Under the pieces are notes generated by a model. It did not search any database. It had not been told where the DNA came from and was given only the letters and a program-made list of their open reading frames with translations. Below, one piece after another: positions 15,780 through 24,658 of a stretch of DNA of 64,000 nt (the first letter of the stretch is position 1; each line of letters begins with the position of its first letter). Source of the stretch: Hyphomicrobium sp. (GTDB lineage Bacteria > Pseudomonadota > Alphaproteobacteria > Rhizobiales > Hyphomicrobiaceae). Location: NCBI GenBank assembly GCA_025351425.1, contig JANXVY010000034.1, positions 1-64,000 on the forward strand. The letters run 5' to 3'. The position numbers were made by a program, and so were the translations under genes.

Positions 15780-17151
15780 TTCTCTCGCTTTTCGTCTGTT
15801 TGCGACGTCCGTGGCCTGGACGCTCCTCGTCCTGCCGCTCGCTGGCTGGCTGATCTTCACCCTCTATCGCGACGACGTGCAGGTGGGCTTCGACAACAAC
15901 CTGATCAAGCTGGTGGACGGCATCGTCGTCGACGCGCTGGCGACAGAAGGCAACGAACCTGACGTCCCCCTCAATCGCTACGAGCCGTTGTTTGAAGTTC
16001 CCAATTCGGGTTTCTACTGGCAGATCAAGCCGCTCGATGTCCCCACCGCGCGGCGCATTGTTTCACCGTCGCTTGCAACCGGCCAGCTCCCATCTCCCTA
16101 TGAGCTCAGATTTCCCGCCGACAAAACCGGCAAACGCTGGATGAACACCACGGGCCCGAATGGGCAGCCGATCCGGATCGTCGAGGTCGTGAACTCGGTC
16201 AACTACGCAGCCGATACCCCCCACTATTCGATCATCGTTGCCGGTCCGCACGATTGGATCGAAGAACTCAACAACCACTTCCGGTCCCGCCTGATTATCG
16301 CTCTTGCCTTGGTGGGGCTGGGGCTGCTCGCTGTGACGCTGGTGCAGATCCGGTTCGGATTGGCGCCCTTGCGCCGTATCGAACAGGGCTTGGCTGCCGT
16401 TCGCTCCGGCGACGCCAAAGACCTCGAGGGGGACCTTCCGGCCGAAATCGAACCGCTGCAGATCGAACTCAACGCGCTTCTTAAGTCCAATCAGGACATC
16501 ATCGAACGCGCGCGCACCCAGGTCGGTAACCTCGCCCACGCTCTGAAGACACCGCTCGCCGTTATCGTCAATGAAGCGCATGATCACAAATCTGAATTCG
16601 CCTCCAAGGTTGCCGAACAGGCGGCGATCATGCGCGATCAAGTCAGCAACTATCTGGACCGCGCCCGCCTGGCGGCGCGCGCCAATGTGATAGGTCGCGC
16701 GACGCCCGTACAACCCGTCGCCGAAAGCCTCGTGCGAACTCTCGAACGCATCAACCGCGACAAGGGCGTCAGCATCAAACTCGAGTGCCCGCAGGCGTTA
16801 CGCTTCCAGGGCGAAAAACACGACCTTGAGGAGATGCTGGGCAACCTCCTCGACAACGCCTGCAAATGGTCGCACGGCGAAGTGTTTCTCACCGTTGAAG
16901 ACCTCTCGCAACCCGCCGGCGCGGCACCCAAGATGTTCGCGTTGACCGTCGAGGATAACGGCAAGGGCCTGAGCGCCGATCAGCGCAGCCGCATTGGCAA
17001 ACGTGGCCAGCGTATAGATGAATCCACGCCCGGAACCGGGCTTGGTCTGTCCATCGTCGCCGATTTCGCCACTTCCTACCGCGGCGCAATGACGCTCGAT
17101 GCCTCCCCCCATGGCGGTCTACTTGTCCGGCTCGAATTACCTTTGGCTTGA
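15769..17151 (+). CDS. Membrane sensor histidine kinase (FeuQ/PhoQ-like)
   Basis: 460 aa. TM1 is near residues 11-31 (WTLLVLPLAGWLIFTLY), a periplasmic sensor runs to about 175, and TM2 follows (LIIALALVGLGLLAVTLV). After a HAMP-like linker comes the dimerisation helix with phospho-His257 in NLAHALKTPLAV. The ATPase domain has the N-box NLLDNACKW, G1 DNGKGL and G2 GTGLGLSIV, all intact, so the kinase should be active. Partner of the upstream regulator. Confidence 0.9.
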   Translation: MKLNSLAFRLFATSVAWTLLVLPLAGWLIFTLYRDDVQVGFDNNLIKLVDGIVVDALATEGNEPDVPLNRYEPLFEVPNSGFYWQIKPLDVPTARRIVSPSLATGQLPSPYELRFPADKTGKRWMNTTGPNGQPIRIVEVVNSVNYAADTPHYSIIVAGPHDWIEELNNHFRSRLIIALALVGLGLLAVTLVQIRFGLAPLRRIEQGLAAVRSGDAKDLEGDLPAEIEPLQIELNALLKSNQDIIERARTQVGNLAHALKTPLAVIVNEAHDHKSEFASKVAEQAAIMRDQVSNYLDRARLAARANVIGRATPVQPVAESLVRTLERINRDKGVSIKLECPQALRFQGEKHDLEEMLGNLLDNACKWSHGEVFLTVEDLSQPAGAAPKMFALTVEDNGKGLSADQRSRIGKRGQRIDESTPGTGLGLSIVADFATSYRGAMTLDASPHGGLLVRLELPLA

Positions 17152-17305
17152 TTCACGTAGGGAATTTCCCGATATCGTCACAGGCCGGGTCGAATTTCCG
17201 CCTGAATCGCTGCACATGGATGCGATCCAAGGATCGTTCCGTGTCCAGCCCATGCTGGCCGCGGGCAAACGACGGGACGGATCAACTTTGAGACGAGGTT
17301 TACGG

Positions 17306-17779
17306 ATGCGCCTTCAGCGCTCACTTGTAGTGGGTCTTCTCACGGGGGCTCTCGCGCTCAGCGCCTGTAGTGGGCCGAACGCGAAGCAGGACTCAGGCAC
17401 GCTGGTTGGCGCCGTCGCCGGTGGTGTCATCGGCAACCAGTTTGGTAAAGGCTCTGGCAAAGTGCTCGCGACCGTCGCGGGCGCAGTTGTCGGCGGCATC
17501 GTCGGCAGCGAAATCGGTAAGTCGATGGACCAGCAGGACCGCATGCTCGCTCAGCAGGCCGAATTAGCAGCTCTTGAGCGTGGGCAGTCCGGCATTTCGA
17601 CGCCCTGGCGCAACCCCGATAATGGCCGCTACGGCGAGGTCGTCCCGAGCAAACCTTATCGCCGGGGTCCTGATGACTGCCGTGACTACACCCACACGAT
17701 TTATATCGACGGCCGTCCGCAGACGATGCGCGGCACCGCCTGCCGCAACAACGACGGCACCTGGCGCAACGTCGCCTGA
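17306..17779 (+). CDS. Glycine-zipper outer-membrane lipoprotein (17 kDa antigen-like)
   Basis: 157 aa. A lipoprotein signal with lipobox LSAC (Cys near residue 22) is followed by a glycine-zipper membrane segment (GTLVGAVAGGVIGNQFGKGS and TVAGAVVGGIVGSEIGK, about residues 31-75) and a C-terminal domain ending CRDYTHTIYIDGRPQTMRGT and CRNNDGTW. This is the layout of the Rickettsia 17 kDa surface antigen family. ATG 17306 gives the correct signal peptide; longer in-frame starts would bury it. The 154 bases upstream show no gene. Confidence 0.88.
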   Translation: MRLQRSLVVGLLTGALALSACSGPNAKQDSGTLVGAVAGGVIGNQFGKGSGKVLATVAGAVVGGIVGSEIGKSMDQQDRMLAQQAELAALERGQSGISTPWRNPDNGRYGEVVPSKPYRRGPDDCRDYTHTIYIDGRPQTMRGTACRNNDGTWRNVA

Positions 17780-17808
17780 TACGATACACAACTCTGCCCT
17801 AATTCAAA

Positions 17809-17845
17809 CGGCGGCGCTCCCGGCAGGGGGCGCCGCCGTTTTTTT
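17809..17845 (+). terminator. Rho-independent terminator after the lipoprotein gene
   Basis: The 9-bp stem CGGCGGCGC/GCGCCGCCG (17809-17817, 17830-17838) has a 12-base loop and is followed directly by seven Ts. Confidence 0.9.
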
Positions 17846-17978
17846 GCGTTCTGCCTCCCCCGCCTGTGGCCGCGACAAATATCCCATGGGTTTCTGGTGG
17901 ACGCCCGCCAAGGTGCCGCCTTGCCAAGGCCGCCGGGTGATCTTATGCCATCCCCTTGCTGTCCCACCGGCAGCACCG

Positions 17979-19178
17979 ATGGATTGGCCCATGTTGCTTT
18001 GGATCTCCTTTGCCCTGCTCGCCGCTGCGGTCGCGACCCTGCTGATGCGCGCGCCCGCGTCGTCGCCGGACGGGGAACATAACCCCGATTTCGCGGTTTA
18101 CCGCGATCAATTGACCGAACTCGAGACCGAAACCGCAAGCGGTATCATCGATGTGGAACAGGCGGCGCAGGCACGCACAGAAATCGCGCGCCGTATGTTG
18201 AAGCAATCTGCGGCCGCAACCAAACTCAAAGCCTCCGCAAAAGCCGGCAGACCCAACGCCGACCGGTTTCTGCTGGCTGCTGCAGCCGCGGTTCCGCTGC
18301 TCAGCATCGCGCTTTATCTTGCCGTCGGATCGCCCTCGCTGCCCGGCCGGCCGTTGGCTGATCGGCTCGCCGCGCCCCTCAATCCCGCCGTGCCGGCCGA
18401 TATGATTGCCAAGGTCGAAGCGCGCCTTCGCGAAATGCCCGATGACGGCCAAGGCTGGGCTGTCATCGCACCCGTCTATCTCACCCAAGGCCGTGCCGCC
18501 GAATCGGCCGACGCCTTCGCTCGGGCGATCGCCCTGGTCGGCGAAACACCCGACCGATTGGCGGGGCTGGCCAAGGCTCATCTCGTGCTCGGCAATGGCA
18601 TCGTAGACGAGCCGGCCTACAAGGCGTTTTCACGCCTGCTCGCCTTGGAACCAAACCGTGTCGAGGCCGAATTTTGGCTCGGTGTCTATGAAGAGCAGAA
18701 CGGCCGCCCTGATGCTGCTTCGGCAATTTACGCCAAGCTATTGGCGGCAGCCCCCGCGGATGCCGCTTGGCGCAAGTCCGTCGAAGAGCGCTTGACTGCC
18801 GTCACCACGAAAACGGGCTCCTCCCCCGCTCAACCTCCAACGGCTCCCGGCATGTCGCCGCCCGTGCTCTCGTCTGCAACCGGCGCAGACCCAGGCAAGG
18901 GCCCAAGCCCCGCCGAGTTTGTCGCCGCGGCCCAGAAGCTGGCCCCGGAAATGAGAAACCTCATGATCGGTCGCATGATCGCCAAGGCGACCGATGCCGT
19001 TGCCCGCAACCCGATGGACGTGGCCGCATGGTCGCGGATTGTCACCGGACATCAAGCGCTCGGCAAAACGGCTGAAGCTGCTACAACGCTGAAACAAGCC
19101 CGTGAGGCTTTGACGAGCGACGCAACTGCCATGACCGAATTGGACGCGCTTGCCAAAAGCCTCGGCCTGACCTCGTAA
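17979..19178 (+). CDS. ccmI: c-type cytochrome biogenesis protein CcmI/CycH
   Basis: 399 aa. It delivers apocytochrome c to the heme ligation complex. TM1 lies at about residues 4-23 ([20 protein letters not shown]), a cytoplasmic coiled segment contains [14 protein letters not shown], and TM2 is near 105-125 ([19 protein letters not shown]). The periplasmic TPR part follows ([20 protein letters not shown], then [19 protein letters not shown]). The start is either ATG 17979 or ATG 17991; longer extensions upstream would cross the terminator. First gene of the ccmIEFH operon. Confidence 0.9.
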   Translation: MDWPMLLWISFALLAAAVATLLMRAPASSPDGEHNPDFAVYRDQLTELETETASGIIDVEQAAQARTEIARRMLKQSAAATKLKASAKAGRPNADRFLLAAAAAVPLLSIALYLAVGSPSLPGRPLADRLAAPLNPAVPADMIAKVEARLREMPDDGQGWAVIAPVYLTQGRAAESADAFARAIALVGETPDRLAGLAKAHLVLGNGIVDEPAYKAFSRLLALEPNRVEAEFWLGVYEEQNGRPDAASAIYAKLLAAAPADAAWRKSVEERLTAVTTKTGSSPAQPPTAPGMSPPVLSSATGADPGKGPSPAEFVAAAQKLAPEMRNLMIGRMIAKATDAVARNPMDVAAWSRIVTGHQALGKTAEAATTLKQAREALTSDATAMTELDALAKSLGLTS

Positions 19179-19194
19179 CGGATCGGAACCCACC

Positions 19195-19689
19195 ATGACC
19201 CGGAAACAGCGCCGCACTCTCCTCATCGGAACTTGCCTCTTCGTGCTGGCGCTCTCCACGACGCTGGTGCTGTACGCGTTGAACGACAAGATCACCTACT
19301 TCCGTACGCCTAGCGACATCGCCGAGCAGAAGGTCAAGTCCGGCCAGCGGTTCCGCTTGGGCGGTCTGGTTGAAAAAGGCAGCGTCAAGCGGGGCGAGGG
19401 CACCAAGATCGAATTCGCCGTGACCGACACCCTCAAAAACCAGACCGTCACCTACCAGGGCGTGCTGCCTGACTTGTTCCGCGAAGGGCAGGGTGTCGTT
19501 ACCGAAGGCGTTCTCGATCCCAAGGGCGTGTTCGTGGCCGATACCGTGCTGGCGAAGCACGACGAGAATTACATGCCGCCCGACGTGGCCAAGGGCCTGA
19601 AGGACCGGGGCGTGAAACTTGGCCCGAGCGCGGAACATAAGCCCGCAGTGCCCGCAGCAGCCGCACCGTCGACAGGCAGTGCCTATTGA
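19195..19689 (+). CDS. ccmE: Cytochrome c maturation heme chaperone CcmE
   Basis: 164 aa. The periplasmic heme chaperone binds heme covalently and passes it to CcmF. One N-terminal TM anchor (about 8-28), an OB-fold body ([17 protein letters not shown], then [19 protein letters not shown]), and the heme-binding His122 with Tyr126 in [11 protein letters not shown]. Lies 16 bases after ccmI. Confidence 0.96.
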   Translation: MTRKQRRTLLIGTCLFVLALSTTLVLYALNDKITYFRTPSDIAEQKVKSGQRFRLGGLVEKGSVKRGEGTKIEFAVTDTLKNQTVTYQGVLPDLFREGQGVVTEGVLDPKGVFVADTVLAKHDENYMPPDVAKGLKDRGVKLGPSAEHKPAVPAAAAPSTGSAY

Positions 19690-19762
19690 CGCCATCCCGG
19701 TCCGCGCCGATCCTGACGCAGGGTTTGGCCGTAGGACCTAAGGCAACCATACGGAGCCGCAC

Positions 19763-21745
19763 GTGATCATCGAACTTGGCCACTTCGCCCTCATTCTGGC
19801 ACTCGCCGTGGCGGTCTTTCAGATGCTGGTGCCCGCTTACGGTGCGAGCATCGCGAACCGCCGCTTGATGGCCACCGCCACCACGGCGGCCTTGGCGCAA
19901 TTTGGCCTGATCGCGATCGCGTTCCTCTCGCTTGTGCACGCTTATGTGGTGTCCGATTTCTCGGTCTTGAATGTTGCCCAGAATTCGCACTCGACCAAAC
20001 CGCTGATTTATAAAATCTCCGGCGTGTGGGGCAATCATGAAGGCTCCATGTTGCTTTGGGTCCTCATCCTTGCCCTCTTTGGTGCAGCCGTCGCCGCCTT
20101 TGGCGCCAATCTGCCACCTAGCCTCAAAGCGCGCGTCCTTGCCGTTCAGGCCTCCATCGCCGTCGCTTTCTGCAGCTTCATCATTCTGACTTCAAACCCG
20201 TTCCTGCGGCTGGCAAATCCGCCCTCCGATGGCCGCGGCCTTAACCCGATCCTGCAAGACCCCGCCTTGGCCTTCCATCCCCCGTTCCTTTACGCGGGCT
20301 ACGTCGGCTTCTCGATGGCGTTCTCGTTCGCCATTGCAGCCCTCATTGAAGGCCGGACCAACGCCGCCTGGGCGCGCTGGGTCCGCCCGTGGACGCTGGC
20401 CGCCTGGATGTGCCTCACCATCGGCATAGCGATGGGGTCCTGGTGGGCCTATTATGAATTGGGCTGGGGTGGTTGGTGGTTCTGGGACCCGGTCGAAAAC
20501 GCATCCTTCATGCCCTGGTTGGCAGGCACGGCCCTGCTCCATTCGGCCCTCGTCATGGAAAAACGCGAGAGCCTGAAGCTCTGGACCATTCTGCTGGCGA
20601 TCCTGACCTTCTCGCTCTCGCTGATGGGCACCTTCCTGGTGCGATCGGGCGTGCTATCGTCGGTCCACGCCTTCGCCGTCGATCCAGAACGCGGCATCTT
20701 CGTGCTCTCGATCATGGTCATGTTCACCGGCGGCGGACTGGCCCTCTTCGCCCTGCGCGCCGCCGATCTACGCCAGGGCGGCGCTTTCGCACCTATCTCC
20801 CGCGAAGGCGGGCTCGTGCTCAACAACATTCTGCTCTCGACCGCATGCGCGACAGTGCTGATCGGCACGCTGTATCCGTTGGCGCTGGAAGCGGTCACCG
20901 GCGAAAAGATCTCCGTCGGCGCGCCGTTCTTCAATCTGACGTTCCTGCCGCTTATGGCTCCTTTGCTGATCGCGCTGCCATTCGGGCCGCTGCTCGCCTG
21001 GAAGCGAGGCGACATCGCTACCGCCGCACAGCTACTGAAAGTTGCGGGAGTTCTTGCGGCCGCTACGCTGGTCGTCGCGTTTGCCTATGGTCAAAAAGGC
21101 ATCTGGCTCGCTCCCTTCGGCCTCGCCATTGGCGTGTGGGTCATGGCCGGCACGATTTCAGAACTCGCAGCCCGCATCAAGCTCGGCCGCGCCTCCCGCG
21201 AGGAGAGCCTCCGCCGGCTGGTCAACTTGCCCCGGTCCGCGCTGGGCACCACGCTCGCCCATTTCGGCGTGGGTCTGATGACCGTCGGCGTCGTGGCGAC
21301 GAGCGCCTATCTCAACGAAAACATTCTGGTGCTGAAGCCCGGCGAAAAGACCGAGATCGCCGGCTACACATTGGCGTTCAAGGGCATTTCCAGGGCGAAG
21401 GGGCCCAACTACGTCGAGCAGTCGGGCGAATTCATCGTCACCCGTGACGGCGCCGCAGTGACGACGCTGTTCCCGTCGAAACGCCTCTACGACAGCCCGC
21501 CCCAGCCCACCACCGAAGCCGGCATTCACGCCTCCTGGCGCGGCGACCTCTACACCGTGCTCGGCGACCCCCAGCCCGACGGCGGCTTCTCGGTGCGCCT
21601 CTATTTCCACCCGTTCGTCCGCTTCATCTGGCTCGGCGCCGTGCTTATGTTCCTGGGGGGCGCGGTCTCCCTCTCCGACCGGCGGTTGCGCGTCGGCGCT
21701 CCGTCTCGCGCCAGCGGTAAAGCTGCAACTGCTGCAGCGGAGTAA
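19763..21745 (+). CDS. ccmF: Heme lyase subunit CcmF
   Basis: 660 aa. A polytopic inner-membrane heme lyase component. The WWD heme-handling motif is at about residues 234-252 (GWWFWDPVENASFMPW), with conserved His residues in adjacent loops (ISGVWGNHEGSMLLWV near 85; TALLHSALVM near 255). Many membrane spans and the C-terminal periplasmic part (about 540-630) are as expected. The length is normal. It lies 73 bases after ccmE and 4 before ccmH. Confidence 0.97.
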   Translation: MIIELGHFALILALAVAVFQMLVPAYGASIANRRLMATATTAALAQFGLIAIAFLSLVHAYVVSDFSVLNVAQNSHSTKPLIYKISGVWGNHEGSMLLWVLILALFGAAVAAFGANLPPSLKARVLAVQASIAVAFCSFIILTSNPFLRLANPPSDGRGLNPILQDPALAFHPPFLYAGYVGFSMAFSFAIAALIEGRTNAAWARWVRPWTLAAWMCLTIGIAMGSWWAYYELGWGGWWFWDPVENASFMPWLAGTALLHSALVMEKRESLKLWTILLAILTFSLSLMGTFLVRSGVLSSVHAFAVDPERGIFVLSIMVMFTGGGLALFALRAADLRQGGAFAPISREGGLVLNNILLSTACATVLIGTLYPLALEAVTGEKISVGAPFFNLTFLPLMAPLLIALPFGPLLAWKRGDIATAAQLLKVAGVLAAATLVVAFAYGQKGIWLAPFGLAIGVWVMAGTISELAARIKLGRASREESLRRLVNLPRSALGTTLAHFGVGLMTVGVVATSAYLNENILVLKPGEKTEIAGYTLAFKGISRAKGPNYVEQSGEFIVTRDGAAVTTLFPSKRLYDSPPQPTTEAGIHASWRGDLYTVLGDPQPDGGFSVRLYFHPFVRFIWLGAVLMFLGGAVSLSDRRLRVGAPSRASGKAATAAAE

Positions 21746-21749
21746 CTCT

Positions 21750-22226
21750 ATGCGGTTCGTCACGCTCCTTCTCGCCTCGATCCTCGGCCTGGGCTTCGCC
21801 TTTGATGCCCGCGCCGTGGAACCCGGCGAAATACTGCCCGACGCAGCCCTCGAAACCCGCGCACGCACCATCTCAGCCGAATTGCGCTGTCTCGTTTGCC
21901 AGAACCAGTCGATCGACGACAGCAACGCGCCGTTGGCGAAGGACTTGCGGGTTCTCGTCCGCGAGCGCCTCAAAGCCGGTGAAAGCGACCGCGCGGTCAT
22001 CGATTATATCGTGGCCCGGTACGGCGACTTCGTGCTGCTGAAGCCGCCGCTCAACAGCCATACGCTGCTGCTTTGGCTGACCCCGCTGCTTTGTCTCGTA
22101 GGTCTGAGCTATGTCCTAGTGCGCTCCATCGGCAAGCCGGCCACCCGTGGCGCTGGAGCACAGGCCGAAAAATTGACCAAGGCCGAAGAAGAAAAGCTCC
22201 GTTCCTTGTTGAAACTGGACCGCTAG
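21750..22226 (+). CDS. ccmH: Cytochrome c maturation thiol-redox protein CcmH
   Basis: 158 aa. A signal peptide (about 1-22) is followed by the diagnostic RCLVCQNQ motif with Cys47 and Cys50, which reduce or hold the apocytochrome CXXCH cysteines. One C-terminal TM lies near 100-120 (TLLLWLTPLLCLVGLSYVLV). It is the short alphaproteobacterial form, with CcmI as a separate protein encoded upstream. No ccmG lies in this operon. Confidence 0.96.
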   Translation: MRFVTLLLASILGLGFAFDARAVEPGEILPDAALETRARTISAELRCLVCQNQSIDDSNAPLAKDLRVLVRERLKAGESDRAVIDYIVARYGDFVLLKPPLNSHTLLLWLTPLLCLVGLSYVLVRSIGKPATRGAGAQAEKLTKAEEEKLRSLLKLDR

Positions 22227-22338
22227 GGCTGAGTATTACCAACTGTTAAGCCGGTCGAAAGGCAGCCGTAATCCGTGGCGAGCTATTGCTGAGGGCGACG
22301 AAGATCCGTCCCTCTCAGGCCGCCCGGAGACCAAACCC

Positions 22339-23862
22339 ATGCCTGTCACGACAACGTTCTCGCTGCAACGCTCGCTGCTGCTCGCAGCCGTGGCAGCGTC
22401 GGCTCTCGCGTTCCCCTTGGCGCCGAGTTTCGCACAGTTGAAGCAGCCGGACGCCACCATCCAGACCCCGATGGGTCGCGCGCCGCTGTCGTTCGCCGAC
22501 ATCGTCGAACGCGTGAAACCGTCCGTCGTCTCGATCTCGGTCACCAATGGCGAGGGCGCAAAGGTCGCCGAACTGCGCAAAGGCGGCAAGGGACCCAAGG
22601 GCGCCCCCGGCGGCGCACCCGGCATTCCCGATCTCCCCCCTGATCATCCGCTGAACGATTTCTTCAAGAACTTCCCGCGCGGTGGCGGCGGCCCCGAGCC
22701 CGAAGAACGTCCGACCTTGGCGCAAGGTTCGGGCTTCGTCATTTCGCCCGACGGCTATGTCGTCACCAATAACCACGTCGTGGAAAACGCGACCAAGATC
22801 ACGGTGAGCTTCGACGAAAAAGAGAAGTATGAAGCCGAACTGATCGGCACCGATCCGCGCACAGATCTTGGCCTGCTCAAGATCAAGACCAAGAACGACA
22901 AACCGTTCCCGTTCGTGAAGTTTGCAGGCAGCCAGGGCCGCGTCGGCGACTGGGTGCTGGCGGTCGGCAATCCGTTCGGCCTCGGCGGTACCGTCACCGC
23001 GGGCATCATCTCGGCGTTCGGCCGTGACATCGGCTCGGGTCCCTACGATTTCCTCCAGATCGATGCTGCCGTGAACCGCGGCAACTCGGGCGGCCCGACC
23101 TTTAACCTCGACGGCGACGTCATCGGCGTGAACACGGCGATCTTCTCACCCTCCGGTGGCAACGTCGGCATTGCGTTCGCCATCCCAGCCAAGACTGCCA
23201 CCGAAGTCGTCGAGCAGTTGAAGAAGTCGGGCTCCGTCAGCCGCGGCTGGCTCGGTGTCAAGATCCAAAACATCGACGAAGACACGGCCGCAAGCCTAGG
23301 ACTGGCTGAACCGCGCGGCGCGTTGGTGACGGAAGTCACCTCAAACGGCCCTGCGGCAGGCTCCGGTCTGAAGGCCCAGGACGCAATCATGCAGATCAAC
23401 TCCGACCGGATCGCTGATAGCCGCGATCTCGCCCGCAAGATCGCCGAATTGCAGCCGAACACCAGCGTCGACGTCAAGGTCTGGCGCAACAACGCCGAAC
23501 AGGTCGTCAAGGTGAAGCTCGGCACGTTCCCTGGTGGCAAGGAAGATCCTTCGAAGCCCGAACAGGTAAAGCCGTCGTCTTCCAACATCGAGCTTGAACA
23601 GCTCGGCCTCACCCTGCTGCCCGCCCGCGCTGGCAACAAGGAAGGCGTCGTGATCGCGGAAGTTGCGCCTGGCTCGGACGCTGCTGCCAAAGGTCTGAAA
23701 TCCGGCGATGTGATTCTGGCAGTCGGCGGCGAGACGGTTTCGACACCTGAAGAAGTTGCAGCCGGTGTTCAAAAAGCCCAGAGCCTAAAGCGTAAGGCAG
23801 TCCTTCTCCACGTGAAGTCGGCCGATCAGAAGCGTTTCGTACCGGTTCAATTGAAGGGCTGA
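22339..23862 (+). CDS. degP: Periplasmic Do-type serine protease/chaperone
   Basis: 507 aa. Signal peptide 1-33 (ends SFAQ). The trypsin-like domain has the catalytic triad His146 (VTNNHVV), Asp176 (DPRTDLGLL) and Ser250 (NRGNSGGP). Two PDZ domains follow (about 300-390: GWLGVKIQNIDEDTAASLGL; about 410-500: IAEVAPGSDAAAKGLKSGDV). It removes misfolded envelope proteins. It is followed by a terminator and then a two-component system, a common neighbour of degP in alphaproteobacteria. Confidence 0.95.
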   Translation: MPVTTTFSLQRSLLLAAVAASALAFPLAPSFAQLKQPDATIQTPMGRAPLSFADIVERVKPSVVSISVTNGEGAKVAELRKGGKGPKGAPGGAPGIPDLPPDHPLNDFFKNFPRGGGGPEPEERPTLAQGSGFVISPDGYVVTNNHVVENATKITVSFDEKEKYEAELIGTDPRTDLGLLKIKTKNDKPFPFVKFAGSQGRVGDWVLAVGNPFGLGGTVTAGIISAFGRDIGSGPYDFLQIDAAVNRGNSGGPTFNLDGDVIGVNTAIFSPSGGNVGIAFAIPAKTATEVVEQLKKSGSVSRGWLGVKIQNIDEDTAASLGLAEPRGALVTEVTSNGPAAGSGLKAQDAIMQINSDRIADSRDLARKIAELQPNTSVDVKVWRNNAEQVVKVKLGTFPGGKEDPSKPEQVKPSSSNIELEQLGLTLLPARAGNKEGVVIAEVAPGSDAAAKGLKSGDVILAVGGETVSTPEEVAAGVQKAQSLKRKAVLLHVKSADQKRFVPVQLKG

Positions 23863-23888
23863 CATCTGTCACGCGTGCAAGCATAACT

Positions 23889-23930
23889 AGAGCGGCCGCG
23901 GTCCTTAGGGGCTGCGGCCGCTCTTTTTTT
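23889..23930 (+). terminator. Rho-independent terminator after degP
   Basis: The 11-bp stem AGAGCGGCCGC/GCGGCCGCTCT (23889-23899, 23914-23924) has a 14-base loop and leads into a T-tract that includes the last stem base. Confidence 0.93.
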
Positions 23931-23977
23931 GTTTTTGGGCTCCCTTTTGGGAGAAGGTCGTCGATGAGAATGCTGCG

Positions 23978-24658
23978 ATGAGAGTGCTGGTAATCGAGGA
24001 CGACCGGGAAACCGCGCAGTTTCTCTTGAAGTCCCTCAAGGAAAGTGGCCATGCGGCAGACGTTGCTGGCGATGGCGAAACCGGGCTCGAACTGGCCCAG
24101 AATGGCCAGCACGACGTTCTCATCGTCGATCGTATGCTGCCCAAGCTCGATGGCCTTTCCGTCATCAAGACCCTGCGCGCCGACGGGGTGCGAACACCCG
24201 TTCTTGTGCTGTCCGCGCTCGGCGATGTCGACGACCGTGTCAAGGGTCTGCGTGCCGGCGGTGACGACTACTTGACCAAGCCCTACGCCTACAGCGAGCT
24301 GCTCGCCCGCATCGAAGCCTTGGCGCGCCGCGCCGTGCCTGAGGAACAGGAGACGCGCTACTCGGTCGGCGATCTTGTGCTTGACCGCCTGTCCCACAGG
24401 GTGACGCGCGGGGGCGACGCGATCCCGCTCCAGCCGCGCGAATACCGCCTGCTCGAATACCTCATGAAGAACGCGGGCCAAGTGGTCACCCGCACCATGC
24501 TGTTGGAGCATGTCTGGGACTATCACTTCGATCCCCAGACTAACGTCATCGACGTGCACGTCTCGCGGCTGCGCGCCAAGATCGATAAGTCCTTCGACAA
24601 GCCGCTGCTCCATACCGTGCGCGGCGCGGGGTACATGATCCGTGACGGAGCTGTTTAA
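23978..24658 (+). CDS. OmpR-family response regulator
   Basis: 226 aa. Receiver with Asp51 (VLIVDRMLPKLDG), EDD at 7-9 and TKPYAYSELLAR; winged-helix effector domain from about 130 (DAIPLQPREYRLLEYLM, then VIDVHVSRLRAKIDK). It overlaps the kinase start by 17 bases and is transcribed after the degP terminator, so it probably has its own promoter in 23931-23977. Confidence 0.92.
   Translation: MRVLVIEDDRETAQFLLKSLKESGHAADVAGDGETGLELAQNGQHDVLIVDRMLPKLDGLSVIKTLRADGVRTPVLVLSALGDVDDRVKGLRAGGDDYLTKPYAYSELLARIEALARRAVPEEQETRYSVGDLVLDRLSHRVTRGGDAIPLQPREYRLLEYLMKNAGQVVTRTMLLEHVWDYHFDPQTNVIDVHVSRLRAKIDKSFDKPLLHTVRGAGYMIRDGAV

Noticed and set aside
17574-17978. N-terminal extension of ccmI upstream of ATG 17979
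   Set aside because: It would overlap the lipoprotein gene and run through a good terminator; it lacks CcmI similarity, whereas the first membrane helix begins right after 17979.
22227-22338. CtrA or sigma-E type promoter before degP
   Set aside because: TTAA occurs only once near 22245 and no paired motif at the right distance was found.
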